Shown here one piece after another: positions 44,925-53,600 of a stretch of DNA of 64,000 nucleotides. Positions within the stretch are counted from its first letter, which is position 1, and each line of letters begins with the position of its first letter. The position numbers and the translations under genes were made by a program. The stretch spans positions 62,001 through 126,000 of the forward strand of contig NZ_JBETXJ010000002.1 of assembly GCF_040427915.1 (NCBI RefSeq). The letters are read 5' to 3'. Under the pieces are notes generated by a model that did not search any database, had not been told where the DNA came from, and saw only the letters and a program-made list of their open reading frames with translations. Origin of the DNA: Gardnerella vaginalis. GTDB lineage: Bacteria > Actinomycetota > Actinomycetes > Actinomycetales > Bifidobacteriaceae.

Positions 44925-45980
44925 ATGACAGTCAAGATTGGTATTAACGGCTTTGGACGTATCGGCCGTTTGGCATTCCGTCGTATTTTTGAGCTTCAGG
45001 CTCGTGGCGGTCAAGCTGGCGATATCGAAGTCGCAGCCATCAACGATCTGACCACTCCTTCGATGCTTGCTTACTTGCTTAAGTACGACAGCACTCATGG
45101 CACTTTCCGCCACGACGACGGCACCCCAGTTGAGGTTACCTCCACCGAAGACGCAATCGTCGTAGATGGCAAGACTTACAAGGTTTACGCTGAAAAAGAC
45201 GCAAACAATATTCCATGGGTTAAGAACGATGGCGTTGAGTTCGTGCTCGAATGCACTGGTTTCTACACTTCTGCAGAAAAGTCCCAGGCTCACTTGAACG
45301 CTGGAGCTAAGAAGGTTCTTATCTCTGCTCCTGCTAAAGACGAAACCACCCCAACCGTTGTGTTTGGTGTGAACCAAGAGATCTTAAAGCCAACCGACAA
45401 CATTGTGTCCGCTGGCTCTTGCACCACCAACTCCATGGCTGCAATGGTTAAGCTTTTGCAGGATAACTGGGGCATTAAGTCTGGCTTCATGACCACAATC
45501 CACGCTTACACTGGCACCCAGATGATTCTCGACGGCCCACGCGGCTCCAAGCCACGCAACAACCGTTCTGCTGCTTGCAACACCATCGAGCACTCCACTG
45601 GTGCTGCTAAGGCAATTGGCAAGGTTGTTCCAGAAGTTAACGGCAAGCTTCAGGGTCATGCTCAGCGTATTCAGGTTCCAGATGGATCTGTTACCGAGTT
45701 GACCACTGTTCTCGAGAAGCCAGCTACTACTGAAGAAATCAATGAAGCCTTTAAGAAGGCTTTCGAAAACTGCGAGTACTTCGGTTACAATGCTGACAGC
45801 ATCGTGTCTTCTGACATCATCGGCGACACCCACGGTGGCGTTTTCGATCCAACTCAGACCGATGTTAACACTGTTGACGGCGTTACCTTGGCTCGTACCG
45901 TTACCTTCTACGACAACGAGTACGGCTTTACTGCTAACATGATTCGCACCTTGCTTTACTTCGCTGAGATTGCTGAGTAA
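44925..45980 (+). CDS. gap: Glyceraldehyde-3-phosphate dehydrogenase
   Basis: Glycolytic enzyme oxidising glyceraldehyde 3-phosphate with NAD and phosphate. The 351 residues show [15 protein letters not shown] (NAD site), [14 protein letters not shown] with the catalytic Cys near residue 165, and the phosphate-site segment [14 protein letters not shown] good AAGGGAG ribosome binding site is present. Synonymous codons look more C-rich than in neighbouring genes, as expected for a highly expressed gene. It is monocistronic with a terminator at 46017. Confidence 0.98.
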   Translation: MTVKIGINGFGRIGRLAFRRIFELQARGGQAGDIEVAAINDLTTPSMLAYLLKYDSTHGTFRHDDGTPVEVTSTEDAIVVDGKTYKVYAEKDANNIPWVKNDGVEFVLECTGFYTSAEKSQAHLNAGAKKVLISAPAKDETTPTVVFGVNQEILKPTDNIVSAGSCTTNSMAAMVKLLQDNWGIKSGFMTTIHAYTGTQMILDGPRGSKPRNNRSAACNTIEHSTGAAKAIGKVVPEVNGKLQGHAQRIQVPDGSVTELTTVLEKPATTEEINEAFKKAFENCEYFGYNADSIVSSDIIGDTHGGVFDPTQTDVNTVDGVTLARTVTFYDNEYGFTANMIRTLLYFAEIAE

Positions 45981-46016
45981 AGTTAGCGAAACACAATAAG
46001 GCTAAAATAAAGCTAT

Positions 46017-46050
46017 AAACCCCTTGCGGTGACTCATCGCAGGGGGTTTT
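46017..46050 (+). terminator. Rho-independent terminator after gap
   Basis: The stem CCCCTTGCG/CGCAGGGGG (one G-U pair) with a 9-base loop is followed by TTTT. Confidence 0.85.
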
Positions 46051-46080
46051 CGCAAAGCATTTTGCACACTGGGGGTAAAA

Positions 46081-46581
46081 ATGAGCAAAAAACATGCTAC
46101 AACAGGCAAAGCAACGCCAGCAATCGCACAGTTAGAAAACGCTGGAATTACGTTCCGCGTTGTTGACTATGAGCACGATGCAGACCACATGGATGACGGG
46201 TATGGCATGGAAGCAGCGCAAAAATTAGGCGTAAATGCTGAACAAGTGTGCAAAACACTTATGGTAGACACTGGGGAAAAACGCGTAGTTGGGATTGTGC
46301 CAGTAAACGGTAGATTAAGCATGAAGGCGATTGCTAGCGCGGTACACGCCAAAAAAGCCAATATGACAAGCCCAGATGTAGCCCAACGCGAAAGCGGCTA
46401 CGTGGTTGGTGGAATCAGCCCATTTGGTCAGCGTACTCATCACGAAACCGTTCTGGATGCTAGTGTTATGCACTTTGATGAGATTCTTGTTTCTGGAGGC
46501 AAACGCGGTCTTGATGTTGTTCTAAACCCAAACGATTTAGTCAGCTTGCTTAACGCAACCATAGCAGATATATTAGCTTAA
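46081..46581 (+). CDS. ybaK: Cys-tRNA(Pro)/Cys-tRNA(Cys) deacylase YbaK/EbsC family
   Basis: A 166-residue editing protein that clears cysteine mischarged onto tRNA-Pro. The family core is visible: VDYEHDADHMDDGYGMEAAQKLGV, then QVCKTLMVDTGEKRVVGIVP, and VGGISPFGQRTHHETVLD near the C-terminus with the conserved GGxSPxG. It starts at the ATG at 46081 after GGGGG. It stands alone between gap and the epimerase gene. Confidence 0.92.
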   Translation: MSKKHATTGKATPAIAQLENAGITFRVVDYEHDADHMDDGYGMEAAQKLGVNAEQVCKTLMVDTGEKRVVGIVPVNGRLSMKAIASAVHAKKANMTSPDVAQRESGYVVGGISPFGQRTHHETVLDASVMHFDEILVSGGKRGLDVVLNPNDLVSLLNATIADILA

Positions 46582-46652
46582 GTAATACAATTTATATTAG
46601 AAGTATTAAATTATATTAGAAGTATTAAAACGTTTTCACATAGGGGTGATTT

Positions 46653-47612
46653 ATGAAATCGTATTCGCTACCACCGAGAACAGGTAACCAATACACGATT
46701 TGCCACAAAGATTACAAGGCTACAATAACACAACTTGGGGCTGCACTACGCAATTTTACTTGGAGAAATAGTGATATTGTTGTGCCATTTGAGGCTGACG
46801 AGTTACCGCCTTGCTTCAATGGACAAATACTGATTCCTTTCCCAAATCGTGTAAATAAAGCGTCTTACAAGTTCCAAAACGCGTCTTATACTCTGCCTAT
46901 CGATGAGCGAGATAGAGACACAGCTTTGCACGGCTACGGATACCGCTCATACTGGCAAACTTTAAGCGTTACACAATCAAGTGTGAGTCTTTTATGGCGA
47001 TCACCAAATATAGAAGGATATCCTTTTGACATTGTTACCATAGCCACTTGGGAGCTTGACGATTATGGGATTCATTTAACGTTAAATACAACCAATCATG
47101 GCAATGATGATGCTCCATGGGCTGCCGCAATGCACCCTTGGCTGTGCAACGGATTACAAGGGCATGGAGACGAGATTGATCAACTAAACTCTAAGTGCAA
47201 GCTTAAGCTTCCTGCAAAAACGCATGTGCGCGCAAATGAACGTTTAATACCAGTTGGTACAGAAAGCGTGGACGGAACGCGATTTGATTTACGCGATAAC
47301 CCATTTTTGGTTAATCAGCCATTTGATGATGCTTGGACTGATTTAATTAGGGATGACGATGAGTGGGCTACTGCGATTTTTACGCGCGCTGACGACTTAC
47401 AAATAGCGGTAAAAGGCGATAAAAGCGTAACATCATTCCAAGTGTGCACTGCGACTGGTTTTCCTGCAGACAAGCATCCTTGCGGAGTTGCTGTGGAACC
47501 ACAGACGGCGTATGCGAATGCGTTTAACACAGGAACAGACTTGACTGTTATAGCACCACAGGAAACTGTTGTTAACCAATTTAGGATTTCACCTCTGATT
47601 GAGAATATGTGA
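46653..47612 (+). CDS. Aldose 1-epimerase family protein
   Basis: GalM-like mutarotase of 319 residues. Residues consistent with the family are LHGYGYRSYWQTL (first catalytic-region His), AAMHPWLCNG (second His) and the C-terminal AVEPQTAYANAFNTG with the catalytic Glu. It probably interconverts alpha and beta anomers of a hexose; the exact sugar is not decidable. The ribosome binding site AGGGGTG precedes the ATG. No sugar operon surrounds it. Confidence 0.88.
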   Translation: MKSYSLPPRTGNQYTICHKDYKATITQLGAALRNFTWRNSDIVVPFEADELPPCFNGQILIPFPNRVNKASYKFQNASYTLPIDERDRDTALHGYGYRSYWQTLSVTQSSVSLLWRSPNIEGYPFDIVTIATWELDDYGIHLTLNTTNHGNDDAPWAAAMHPWLCNGLQGHGDEIDQLNSKCKLKLPAKTHVRANERLIPVGTESVDGTRFDLRDNPFLVNQPFDDAWTDLIRDDDEWATAIFTRADDLQIAVKGDKSVTSFQVCTATGFPADKHPCGVAVEPQTAYANAFNTGTDLTVIAPQETVVNQFRISPLIENM

Positions 47613-47650
47613 TAGCTGCAGATATGTGACATCTGACGAAAGACAAAAGC

Positions 47651-47677
47651 TTGAACGTCTTGGCAATGTGCGATAAT
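47651..47677 (+). promoter_or_regulatory. Candidate promoter of the bL37 gene
   Basis: TTGAAC (47651-47656) is followed 15 bases later by an extended -10, TGCGATAAT (hexamer 47672-47677). The spacing is short, but the TG extension would compensate. Confidence 0.45.
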
Positions 47678-47714
47678 CCCTAAGGTTGTTCATTTTAATC
47701 GTTAGGAGTTTATT

Positions 47715-47789
47715 ATGGGTATGCGTGGACGTAAGCGCAAGGCACGCCGCAAAAAGGCAGCAAATCACGGCAAAAGACCAAATGCTTAA
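47715..47789 (+). CDS. Ribosomal protein bL37 (24 residues)
   Basis: A very short, highly basic frame reading MGMRGRKRKARRKKAANHGK followed by RPNA and a stop. It resembles the 24-residue large-subunit protein bL37 of mycobacteria, which ends in the same ANHGKRPNA type of sequence. It has a good ribosome binding site (TAGGAG, 6 bases away), its own candidate promoter and a strong terminator, so it is a real monocistronic gene that size filters would miss. Confidence 0.85.
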   Translation: MGMRGRKRKARRKKAANHGKRPNA

Positions 47790-47846
47790 GTCAGTGGTTT
47801 ATTAACCTTTATTTTTGGTGATTTTAAGCTATTTTTTAAAAAAAAA

Positions 47847-47887
47847 GACGAGCATATTCACTTTTATTGTGAATGTGCTCGTTTTTT
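47847..47887 (+). terminator. Strong terminator after bL37
   Basis: A 12-13-bp stem (CGAGCA.ATTCAC / GTGAAT.TGCTCG, with one T-G apposition) has a 7-base loop. It is flanked by an A run on one side and six T on the other, so it is probably bidirectional. Confidence 0.9.
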
Positions 47888-47966
47888 ATTAACTACGCCG
47901 AGTTTTTCTTGGTATTTCAATGAAAACTCGAATTTTTAGATACACTTTTTGCCGACTACCTACTAC

Positions 47967-48170
47967 CCCGTGTTTGTTCCCTTTTTGACCCATTTGGTAA
48001 ACAAAAGCTGGAACACTTTCCCGTGTTTGTTTACGTATTTGGCGATTTTGGAAACAAACTCGGGAACACTTGCCCACGTTTGTTTACGTATCTGGTGTTT
48101 TGGTAAACGAAAGCAGGAACACTTGCCCACGTTTGTTTACGTATTTGGCGATTTTGGAAACAAACACGGG
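47967..48170 (+). repeat. Array of four 45-bp palindromic units (53-bp period), left of PezAT
   Basis: The units at 47967-48011, 48020-48064, 48073-48117 and 48126-48170 each run from GTTTGTT on the left to AAACAAA or AAACGAA on the right. They are joined by 8-base spacers reading AACACTTG or close to it. The last unit is followed by GATAAAAGAAAC. With the terminator it accounts for the 47790-48244 gap. Confidence 0.9.
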
Positions 48171-48244
48171 ATAAAAGAAACGAAAATACTACAAAATAAC
48201 CCACTCGCGCAAATCAGACGCGCTAATGCAAGTCTCTGCAAATT

Positions 48245-49033
48245 CTACAAACTTTTATCTATCAACTTGTCTAATTCCTTCAACCTATTCTTAGCGTGGC
48301 AAATCAACTTTTTCTCATCAATAGTTTTCTTGCCAAAGAGCACTTCCTTAAGAACACTAGCTGCTGTAATATTTGGACTATTTTTATACGAATCAGAATC
48401 ATATATGCATTTTTCGTCTCGCTTGTAAATCTGAATTCTGTCAAATATTTTCGATTTTTCTAATTTCAACAAGTTATCTACTATATTGTTCACAATATTG
48501 TCGTGATGATCCTTAGGAGTTGCCCTAGCACTTTTAGGATCTTCCAAATACATTTCCCTGTAGCGAATCAGTGTACTGAGCCACGACAATTCAGGTTTTG
48601 TTGCAATAACAGCAAGAGAAACACGGTAACCGCGATCTATCAACATTTTTGCAGTGCTGCTAGGCACTTCAACACTGCGCAAAGTACCTTCAATTATGAG
48701 ATTATACTTTTTAGAACTTAACTCATCAATTAGGCTTCTCACCATTTTTGCGGAAAAAGCACTCGTATATTTAACACTTTCTTTACCGTATTTATCAAGT
48801 AACTCGCAATAATGAGGGTGTTGAGTCCTATAGCTATCAGCATCAAGGATTATTATGTTACCGCTAAATTCTTTTTGTTTTACTATGTGAATGGTAGTTT
48901 TACCAGCACCACTTTGACCACCTAGTAAAACCGCCCTAGGATGCAAATCTGCATGCTTATACATTTGTAAAGAACGTAAATTTCTTAACAAACAGTGAGT
49001 AAAATACTCTTCGCTAAAATCTTCTATAACCAT
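48245..49033 (-). CDS. pezT: Zeta-family toxin PezT
   Basis: UDP-N-acetylglucosamine kinase toxin of the zeta/PezT family; phosphorylating UNAG blocks peptidoglycan synthesis. The Walker A motif LLGGQSGAGKTTIH, IILDADSYRTQHPHY with the catalytic Asp, and IIEGTLRSVEVP are intact, followed by ATKPELSWLSTLIRYREMY and RATPKDHHD. The protein is close to pneumococcal PezT throughout. I placed the start at the ATG at 49033, where family members align; an ATG at 49054 is the alternative. The gene follows pezA by about 40 bases. Its A/T content and firmicute-like sequence suggest acquisition. Confidence 0.93.
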   Translation of the reverse strand: MVIEDFSEEYFTHCLLRNLRSLQMYKHADLHPRAVLLGGQSGAGKTTIHIVKQKEFSGNIIILDADSYRTQHPHYCELLDKYGKESVKYTSAFSAKMVRSLIDELSSKKYNLIIEGTLRSVEVPSSTAKMLIDRGYRVSLAVIATKPELSWLSTLIRYREMYLEDPKSARATPKDHHDNIVNNIVDNLLKLEKSKIFDRIQIYKRDEKCIYDSDSYKNSPNITAASVLKEVLFGKKTIDEKKLICHAKNRLKELDKLIDKSL

Positions 49034-49072
49034 AGCAAAATCACACTTACCCATATTGTTTCTATACGATTG

Positions 49073-49546
49073 TTAACTATTTTTATTGCAACTTACGTAT
49101 TCAAGCAAACGTTCTATGCCATCTAAATATCCAACATAACGATTTATATCTTCAAAATTTGTAGATGTATAAATCTTTGTATTAATTACATCTGATAAAT
49201 CATCACTAATCGCAATCCACGCATTAGAAGAATCATCAAATTGTATATTCATACTATCCTCGTATTTATATAAACGAGCTAGTAAAAGTGCGCCACGCTC
49301 CTTTAAAACTTCAATCTTCATGTTCAAATCGTATTTATCAGATGCAGATAATTCTTTTTCATTTACGATATCAAAAAAAGAAACCTTGAATTTATCACAA
49401 ATTTTATCTATTAGCCTAGTTGAAATAGCACTTGTACCATTTTCGTATCGCACAATGCTGTTACGAGATACTCCTAATGCTTCAGCTAACTCTTGTTGAG
49501 TTAATTTTTTTGAGCGACGTAGTGCTCGAATATTCACAGAAACCAT
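49073..49546 (-). CDS. pezA: PezA antitoxin (XRE-type HTH)
   Basis: A 157-residue antitoxin and autorepressor. Residues 3-60 form an XRE helix-turn-helix (NIRALRRSKKLTQQELAEAL, SRNSIVRYENGTSAIS). The C-terminal part (MKIEVLKERGALLLARLYKY ... NAWIAISDDLSDVIN ... YVGYLDGIERLLEYV) is the toxin-neutralising region typical of PezA. The order, antitoxin then toxin on one transcript, is that of pezAT. The start at 49546 has a weak GGGCG-type site. Confidence 0.93.
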   Translation of the reverse strand: MVSVNIRALRRSKKLTQQELAEALGVSRNSIVRYENGTSAISTRLIDKICDKFKVSFFDIVNEKELSASDKYDLNMKIEVLKERGALLLARLYKYEDSMNIQFDDSSNAWIAISDDLSDVINTKIYTSTNFEDINRYVGYLDGIERLLEYVSCNKNS

Positions 49547-49643
49547 ATATACGCCCTTTTATAAAAAATCTGCAATAACAATTAATTCAAAATTAAGATT
49601 TAAGATTTATTTGTGATATAAGCATATAACAAAAAACGTTGAA

Positions 49644-49659
49644 GCACCAATTTTGGTGC
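49644..49659. promoter_or_regulatory. Palindrome upstream of pezA: operator or terminator
   Basis: GCACCAA, TT, TTGGTGC. It lies about 100 bases before pezA and about 20 bases after the small frame at 49678. It could be the PezA operator or, because a T run follows 8 bases later on the minus strand, a weak terminator of the small frame. Confidence 0.4.
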
Positions 49660-49677
49660 AAAATCTTTACAAAATTT

Positions 49678-49947
49678 TTAAACTCTCACAGCACTATTAC
49701 CGCCCTTAGCAAGCTCACCCTTAGCAGCCTTCAACTTCTTAGAAGCATTAACAAAAGCCTCACTGGCATGAGCAACATCCTGCTCAGCCTGATTAACCTT
49801 CTGCTTAGCAGTATAAACCTTAGCAATAGCCTTCTTCTGCTTCTCTGCCAAAGTTGGCTCTACTGAATCTGCAACAGCGCATTTCTCAAATGTATCCTTT
49901 GCAGCAAGATACTTAGCAAGAAGCTCATTTACCCCACCACTCTTCAC
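49678..49947 (-). pseudogene. Small coiled-coil frame, probable remnant of a surface-protein gene
   Basis: An 89-residue frame opening at GTG. It reads LLAKYLAAKDTFEKCAVAD, then a heptad-like helix KVYTAKQKVNQAEQDVAHAS, and ends GELAKGGNSAVRV. It has no signal peptide, no anchor and no good ribosome binding site, and its 5' end meets the repeat array at 49964. It looks like the end of a longer Ala/Lys-rich cell-surface protein truncated by repeat-mediated rearrangement. A genuine small protein cannot be excluded. Confidence 0.45.
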
Positions 49948-49963
49948 TCTGCCTATTTCTTAC

Positions 49964-50061
49964 CCCGCGTTTGTTCCCTTTTTGACCCATTTGGTAAACA
50001 AATGCGGGAACACTTGCCCACGTTTGTTTACTTATTTGGCGATTTTGGGAACAAACACGGG
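49964..50061 (+). repeat. Array of two 45-bp palindromic units, right of PezAT
   Basis: The units at 49964-50008 and 50017-50061 are in the same orientation and 53-bp register as the array at 47967, and are followed by the same GATAAAAGAAAC. The two arrays are therefore direct repeats bracketing PezAT and the small frame. The rest of the gap to 50211 shows nothing further. Confidence 0.9.
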
Positions 50062-50211
50062 ATAAAAGAAACAAAAGCAAGATAAAAGAAACAAAAACAG
50101 GCGAAGACGCAAGCTCGCGCTGTAGCACACGAACGACATGTGACACACTTTGCGCCAGATTCAATATAGCTCGCGCACTACAGCACTATAGAAATAGCAA
50201 ATCTCAGGCAA

Positions 50212-51210
50212 TCACCTATTAACGAACTTGCTGTATGCATCCTCATCTGCAACAATATCAAGCTCACCAATCCAAATGAACGGATCAGTGGCCTTGCAGA
50301 AACCATACTTAAAGAAATAAAGACCATCGCTAACATCAAGCGAGAACACCCCACCCATGTTAAAGTACTTCATTCCAAGCTCATGCGCCCACTGAATCAA
50401 ATCCCATATAGACAAATACCCTGGGCTTACCTTGCCCTGCATGGTCGCAGTAGCACCATACATGTACCATAATTCACCGTTATAAGGCAAACCAATCATG
50501 CACGCAATAGTCTTACCCTCATAGTCCGTGCTATAAATCCTCATTTCTGGATAAGCCGCAAGCAACCTCTCAAAATACTCTTTAGGTCTGTATGTAATAC
50601 CATGTCTTTTTGCCATAATCTCAGTAAGCTCATAGAACTTGTCAATATCTTCCTGAGAACGACTCCACCTAGATGTAACGCCAGCTTTTAAAGAAGCCCT
50701 TATATGCCTTCTTGTCATTGCACTAAACCCAGCAAGAAGATCATCCGTAGACTTACCCTCAAGGTCTAGCATCATCTCATAGCGAGGATTGGAGAAAGAG
50801 TGAAGTTTTTCCCCATCGCTCCTAAAAGTAAAGCCTTGCTCTCTATACATATTAACAAGATCTTGATCGTTTTGAACGCAAGGATCCATTCGCAGCAAAA
50901 ACGCATTGTACTTTTCAATAAGGGGCTTAGCTTCTTCAATTAGCTTCTTAGTGGTTTCTATATCATAAAAATCACTTACTGGCCCATGAGGAGCATAGAG
51001 GAACATTTTATCATCAACAGCTTTTATGCCGAGAACAGACATCGCTGCCGTGATCTTACCGTTTTCTTCTAGATAAACATATTCACTAATCCAGTTGCTT
51101 TTCACATCTGCCCAACGCATGTCTTGCATAGCGTTTCCGTAAGGCGAATGCTTTATGAATTCCTCATACTCTTGGACTTTAGAAGAATCATTTTTATCAA
51201 GTATCGGCAT
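50212..51210 (-). CDS. FemAB-family peptidoglycan bridge aminoacyltransferase
   Basis: A 332-residue protein of the FemABX group, which adds amino acids from aminoacyl-tRNA to the lipid II side chain. Two GNAT-like halves are visible: QDMRWADVKSNW, LLRMDPCVQND and GFSAMTRRHIRASLKAGV in the first; MAKRHGITYRPKEYFERLL, WYMYGATATMQGKVSPGYLS and KYFNMGGVF in the second. KYGFC near the end is the usual FKxGF-type motif. It has a GGAG-type ribosome binding site. The amino acid transferred is not predictable. It lies downstream of ettA with a 70-base gap. Confidence 0.9.
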   Translation of the reverse strand: MPILDKNDSSKVQEYEEFIKHSPYGNAMQDMRWADVKSNWISEYVYLEENGKITAAMSVLGIKAVDDKMFLYAPHGPVSDFYDIETTKKLIEEAKPLIEKYNAFLLRMDPCVQNDQDLVNMYREQGFTFRSDGEKLHSFSNPRYEMMLDLEGKSTDDLLAGFSAMTRRHIRASLKAGVTSRWSRSQEDIDKFYELTEIMAKRHGITYRPKEYFERLLAAYPEMRIYSTDYEGKTIACMIGLPYNGELWYMYGATATMQGKVSPGYLSIWDLIQWAHELGMKYFNMGGVFSLDVSDGLYFFKYGFCKATDPFIWIGELDIVADEDAYSKFVNR

Positions 51211-51280
51211 TTGTTCTCCTTTTTAGCTCAATACGTGATTTTAATTCAGTTTTACTCTGATAACACGAGTTATACGCGAC

Positions 51281-52957
51281 TTAGCGAGTAAGCTTACGAT
51301 GCAAGCGATGAGGACGAGCAGCTTCTTCACCAAGGCGTGCAATCTTGTTTTCCTCATACGCCTGGAAGTTACCTTCGAACCAGTACCACTTTGCAGGATT
51401 CTCGTCATCACCTTCCCATGCAAGAATATGCGTGGCAACGCGGTCAAGGAACCAGCGATCGTGTGAAACCACTACAGCGCAGCCTGGGAAGTCAAGCAAA
51501 GCGTTCTCTAAGCTTTCAAGCGTCTCAACATCCAAATCGTTAGTAGGCTCATCTAGGAGAAGCAAGTTTCCACCCTGCTTAAGCGTCAAAGCCAGATTCA
51601 AGCGGTTGCGCTCACCGCCAGAAAGCACGCCAGTAAGCTTTTGCTGATCCGAACCCTTAAAACCAAAGCTTGCAACGTATGCGCGAGTAGGAATCTCAAC
51701 GCCTGCAACTTCAATAAAATCAAGTCCGCCTGAAACAGCTTCCCACAAGTTCTTATTAGGATCCAATCCTGCACGATTCTGATCCACGTAAGAAATCTTT
51801 ACAGTGTCTCCAACTGTAAGCTCTCCACCAGAAAGTGGCTCCAAGCCCACAATCGTCTTGAAAAGCGTAGACTTACCAACACCATTCGGACCAATAACGC
51901 CAACGATACCGTTACGCGGCAAAGTAAACGACAAGTCGTCGATAAGCACACGATCGCCAAAAGCCTTGTGAATATGCTTCGCTTCCAAAACTTGCGAGCC
52001 CAAGCGTGGACCTGCTGGAATTTGAATCTCCGAAAAATCAAGCTTCTTAGAATTGCGTGCCTCTTGCTCCATCTGGTCGTAACGCTCCAAACGAGCCTTA
52101 TTCTTAGCTTGACGAGCCTTCGGCGAGCTACGCACCCAGTCCAACTCATTCTTTAAGCGCTTAGCAAGCTTTGCATCCTTAGCGCCCTGAATCTCCATAC
52201 GCTTGGCTTTAGTCTCCAAGTAAGTCGTGTAATTACCCTTATAAGGGTAAAGCTGGCCGCGATCAACCTCACAAATCCACTCTGCTACATTATCCATAAA
52301 GTAGCGATCGTGGGTTACAGCAATAACAGCACCCTCATACTTGTGCAAGAACTGTTCAAGCCAAAGAATAGACTCAGCATCCAAATGGTTTGTAGGCTCG
52401 TCTAAAAGCAGCAAATCTGGGGCTTCAAGAAGAAGCTTGCACAGAGCCACTCGACGCCTTTCGCCTCCAGAGCACACAGAAACAGGCGAATCTGGATCTG
52501 GGCATTGCAAAGCATCCATAGCCTGCTCAAGCTGAGAATCCAAATCCCAACCATTTGCAGCATCAATCTCTGTTTGCAACTTACCCATTTCTTCCATCAA
52601 CGCATCAAAGTCAGCATCTGGATTTGCCATCTCTTCGCCGATTTGGTTAAAACGCGCTACTTTTTGCGCAATCTCACCAAAAGCCATCTTAATGTTTTCG
52701 CCAACCGTCTTCGTTTCATCGAGAGGTGGCTCCTGCTGCAAAATTCCAACGGTATAACCTGGCGTAATCGAAGCCTCGCCGTTCGAGACATTCTCCAAAC
52801 CAGCCATAATCTTCAGCAACGTTGATTTACCCATGCCGTTAGGCCCTACAACGCCAATCTTTGCGCCTGGAAGGAAGCTTAAGGTAACGTCGTCTAGAAT
52901 CACGCGATCCCCGTAAGACTTGCGTGCCTTAATCATCTGATAGATAAATTCAGCCAA
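51281..52957 (-). CDS. ettA: Energy-dependent translational throttle protein EttA (ABC-F)
   Basis: Soluble ABC-F ATPase that binds the ribosomal E site and gates the first elongation step according to the ATP/ADP ratio. Two ABC domains are present, with Walker A sites GPNGMGKST and GPNGVGKST, signatures SGGERRRVALC and SGGERNRLNLA, and Walker B LLLLDEPTNHLD and LLLLDEPTNDLD. The interdomain linker holds KRMEIQGAKDAKLAKRLKNE and WVRSSPKARQAK, as in EttA. The 558 residues match the family. Confidence 0.95.
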   Translation of the reverse strand: MAEFIYQMIKARKSYGDRVILDDVTLSFLPGAKIGVVGPNGMGKSTLLKIMAGLENVSNGEASITPGYTVGILQQEPPLDETKTVGENIKMAFGEIAQKVARFNQIGEEMANPDADFDALMEEMGKLQTEIDAANGWDLDSQLEQAMDALQCPDPDSPVSVCSGGERRRVALCKLLLEAPDLLLLDEPTNHLDAESILWLEQFLHKYEGAVIAVTHDRYFMDNVAEWICEVDRGQLYPYKGNYTTYLETKAKRMEIQGAKDAKLAKRLKNELDWVRSSPKARQAKNKARLERYDQMEQEARNSKKLDFSEIQIPAGPRLGSQVLEAKHIHKAFGDRVLIDDLSFTLPRNGIVGVIGPNGVGKSTLFKTIVGLEPLSGGELTVGDTVKISYVDQNRAGLDPNKNLWEAVSGGLDFIEVAGVEIPTRAYVASFGFKGSDQQKLTGVLSGGERNRLNLALTLKQGGNLLLLDEPTNDLDVETLESLENALLDFPGCAVVVSHDRWFLDRVATHILAWEGDDENPAKWYWFEGNFQAYEENKIARLGEEAARPHRLHRKLTR

Positions 52958-53090
52958 AGTAATATACCATCCTTAAAAATTGAATCAAAATTAAATTATT
53001 ACAGCAGATTTTTAAATTTTAGATTTTGTGTTTATGTTTTGTATTTCGGTTTTATACTTATATTTTTAAATTTTATATTTTAAATAATTT

Positions 53091-53600
53091 TTAAATTGCA
53101 GCAGCTGACTGTGCTCTGTCGGAAGTACCACTTGATGCATCCGCACCATCTTCTGGAGGAAGTTGGCACATCCACTCACCCACAATACCAATAATCATGT
53201 CTACAAGACATACTATTCCAGCTATAATGCATTCACGAATAATGTTGGAATAGAGCGGAATATTTGCATGCGGCCAACACATGAATAGTTGCCCAGCATA
53301 CCAGCCAGTTAGAATCGCTCCAGCCATTCCAAGCGCTTTTGCAAGCATAAGAGCTGCAACAGCAAGCTGCATATTTAAATGCTTATGCTCTTCTGGCTTT
53401 GCGGTAGCATACTGATGCGTTTGCCAAGTAAGAATAAAGGTAACTATTCCACCAATTGTCATAAACGCAAGAACAACCCACGGCGCACCAGAAAGCGATA
53501 TTGCACTTGATTCCGTAATAGACACCAGGAATGCGCCGAATACAAATCCGAATAGCACCCCGAGTACAAAGTACCACCAAGGCGTGCGATAAGCTTTCAT
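53091..53600 (-). CDS. DUF3180 family membrane protein
   Basis: A 169-residue protein with four hydrophobic segments (WWYFVLGVLFGFVFGAFLV, VVLAFMTIGGIVTFILTW, LMLAKALGMAGAILTGWYAG, CIIAGIVCLVDMIIGIVG). Its size and position downstream of FolB-FolK-like sequence match the actinobacterial DUF3180 family, of unknown function. The ATG at 53600 overlaps the upstream stop as TGATG and has GGGAGAG in front, so it is translationally coupled to that gene. Confidence 0.82.
   Translation of the reverse strand: MKAYRTPWWYFVLGVLFGFVFGAFLVSITESSAISLSGAPWVVLAFMTIGGIVTFILTWQTHQYATAKPEEHKHLNMQLAVAALMLAKALGMAGAILTGWYAGQLFMCWPHANIPLYSNIIRECIIAGIVCLVDMIIGIVGEWMCQLPPEDGADASSGTSDRAQSAAAI

Noticed and set aside
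44832..45377. 181-codon minus-strand frame over the start of gap
   Set aside because: It is antisense to gap and has no recognisable content.
47967..48170. CRISPR-like array (regular 53-bp period)
   Set aside because: The supposed spacers are only 8 bases and nearly identical, the units are 45-bp palindromes, and there are no cas genes. It is a palindromic repeat array.
49644..49659. Firm assignment as the PezA operator
   Set aside because: It lies about 100 bases from pezA and just past another frame, so it may equally be a weak terminator. It is kept only as a low-confidence site.
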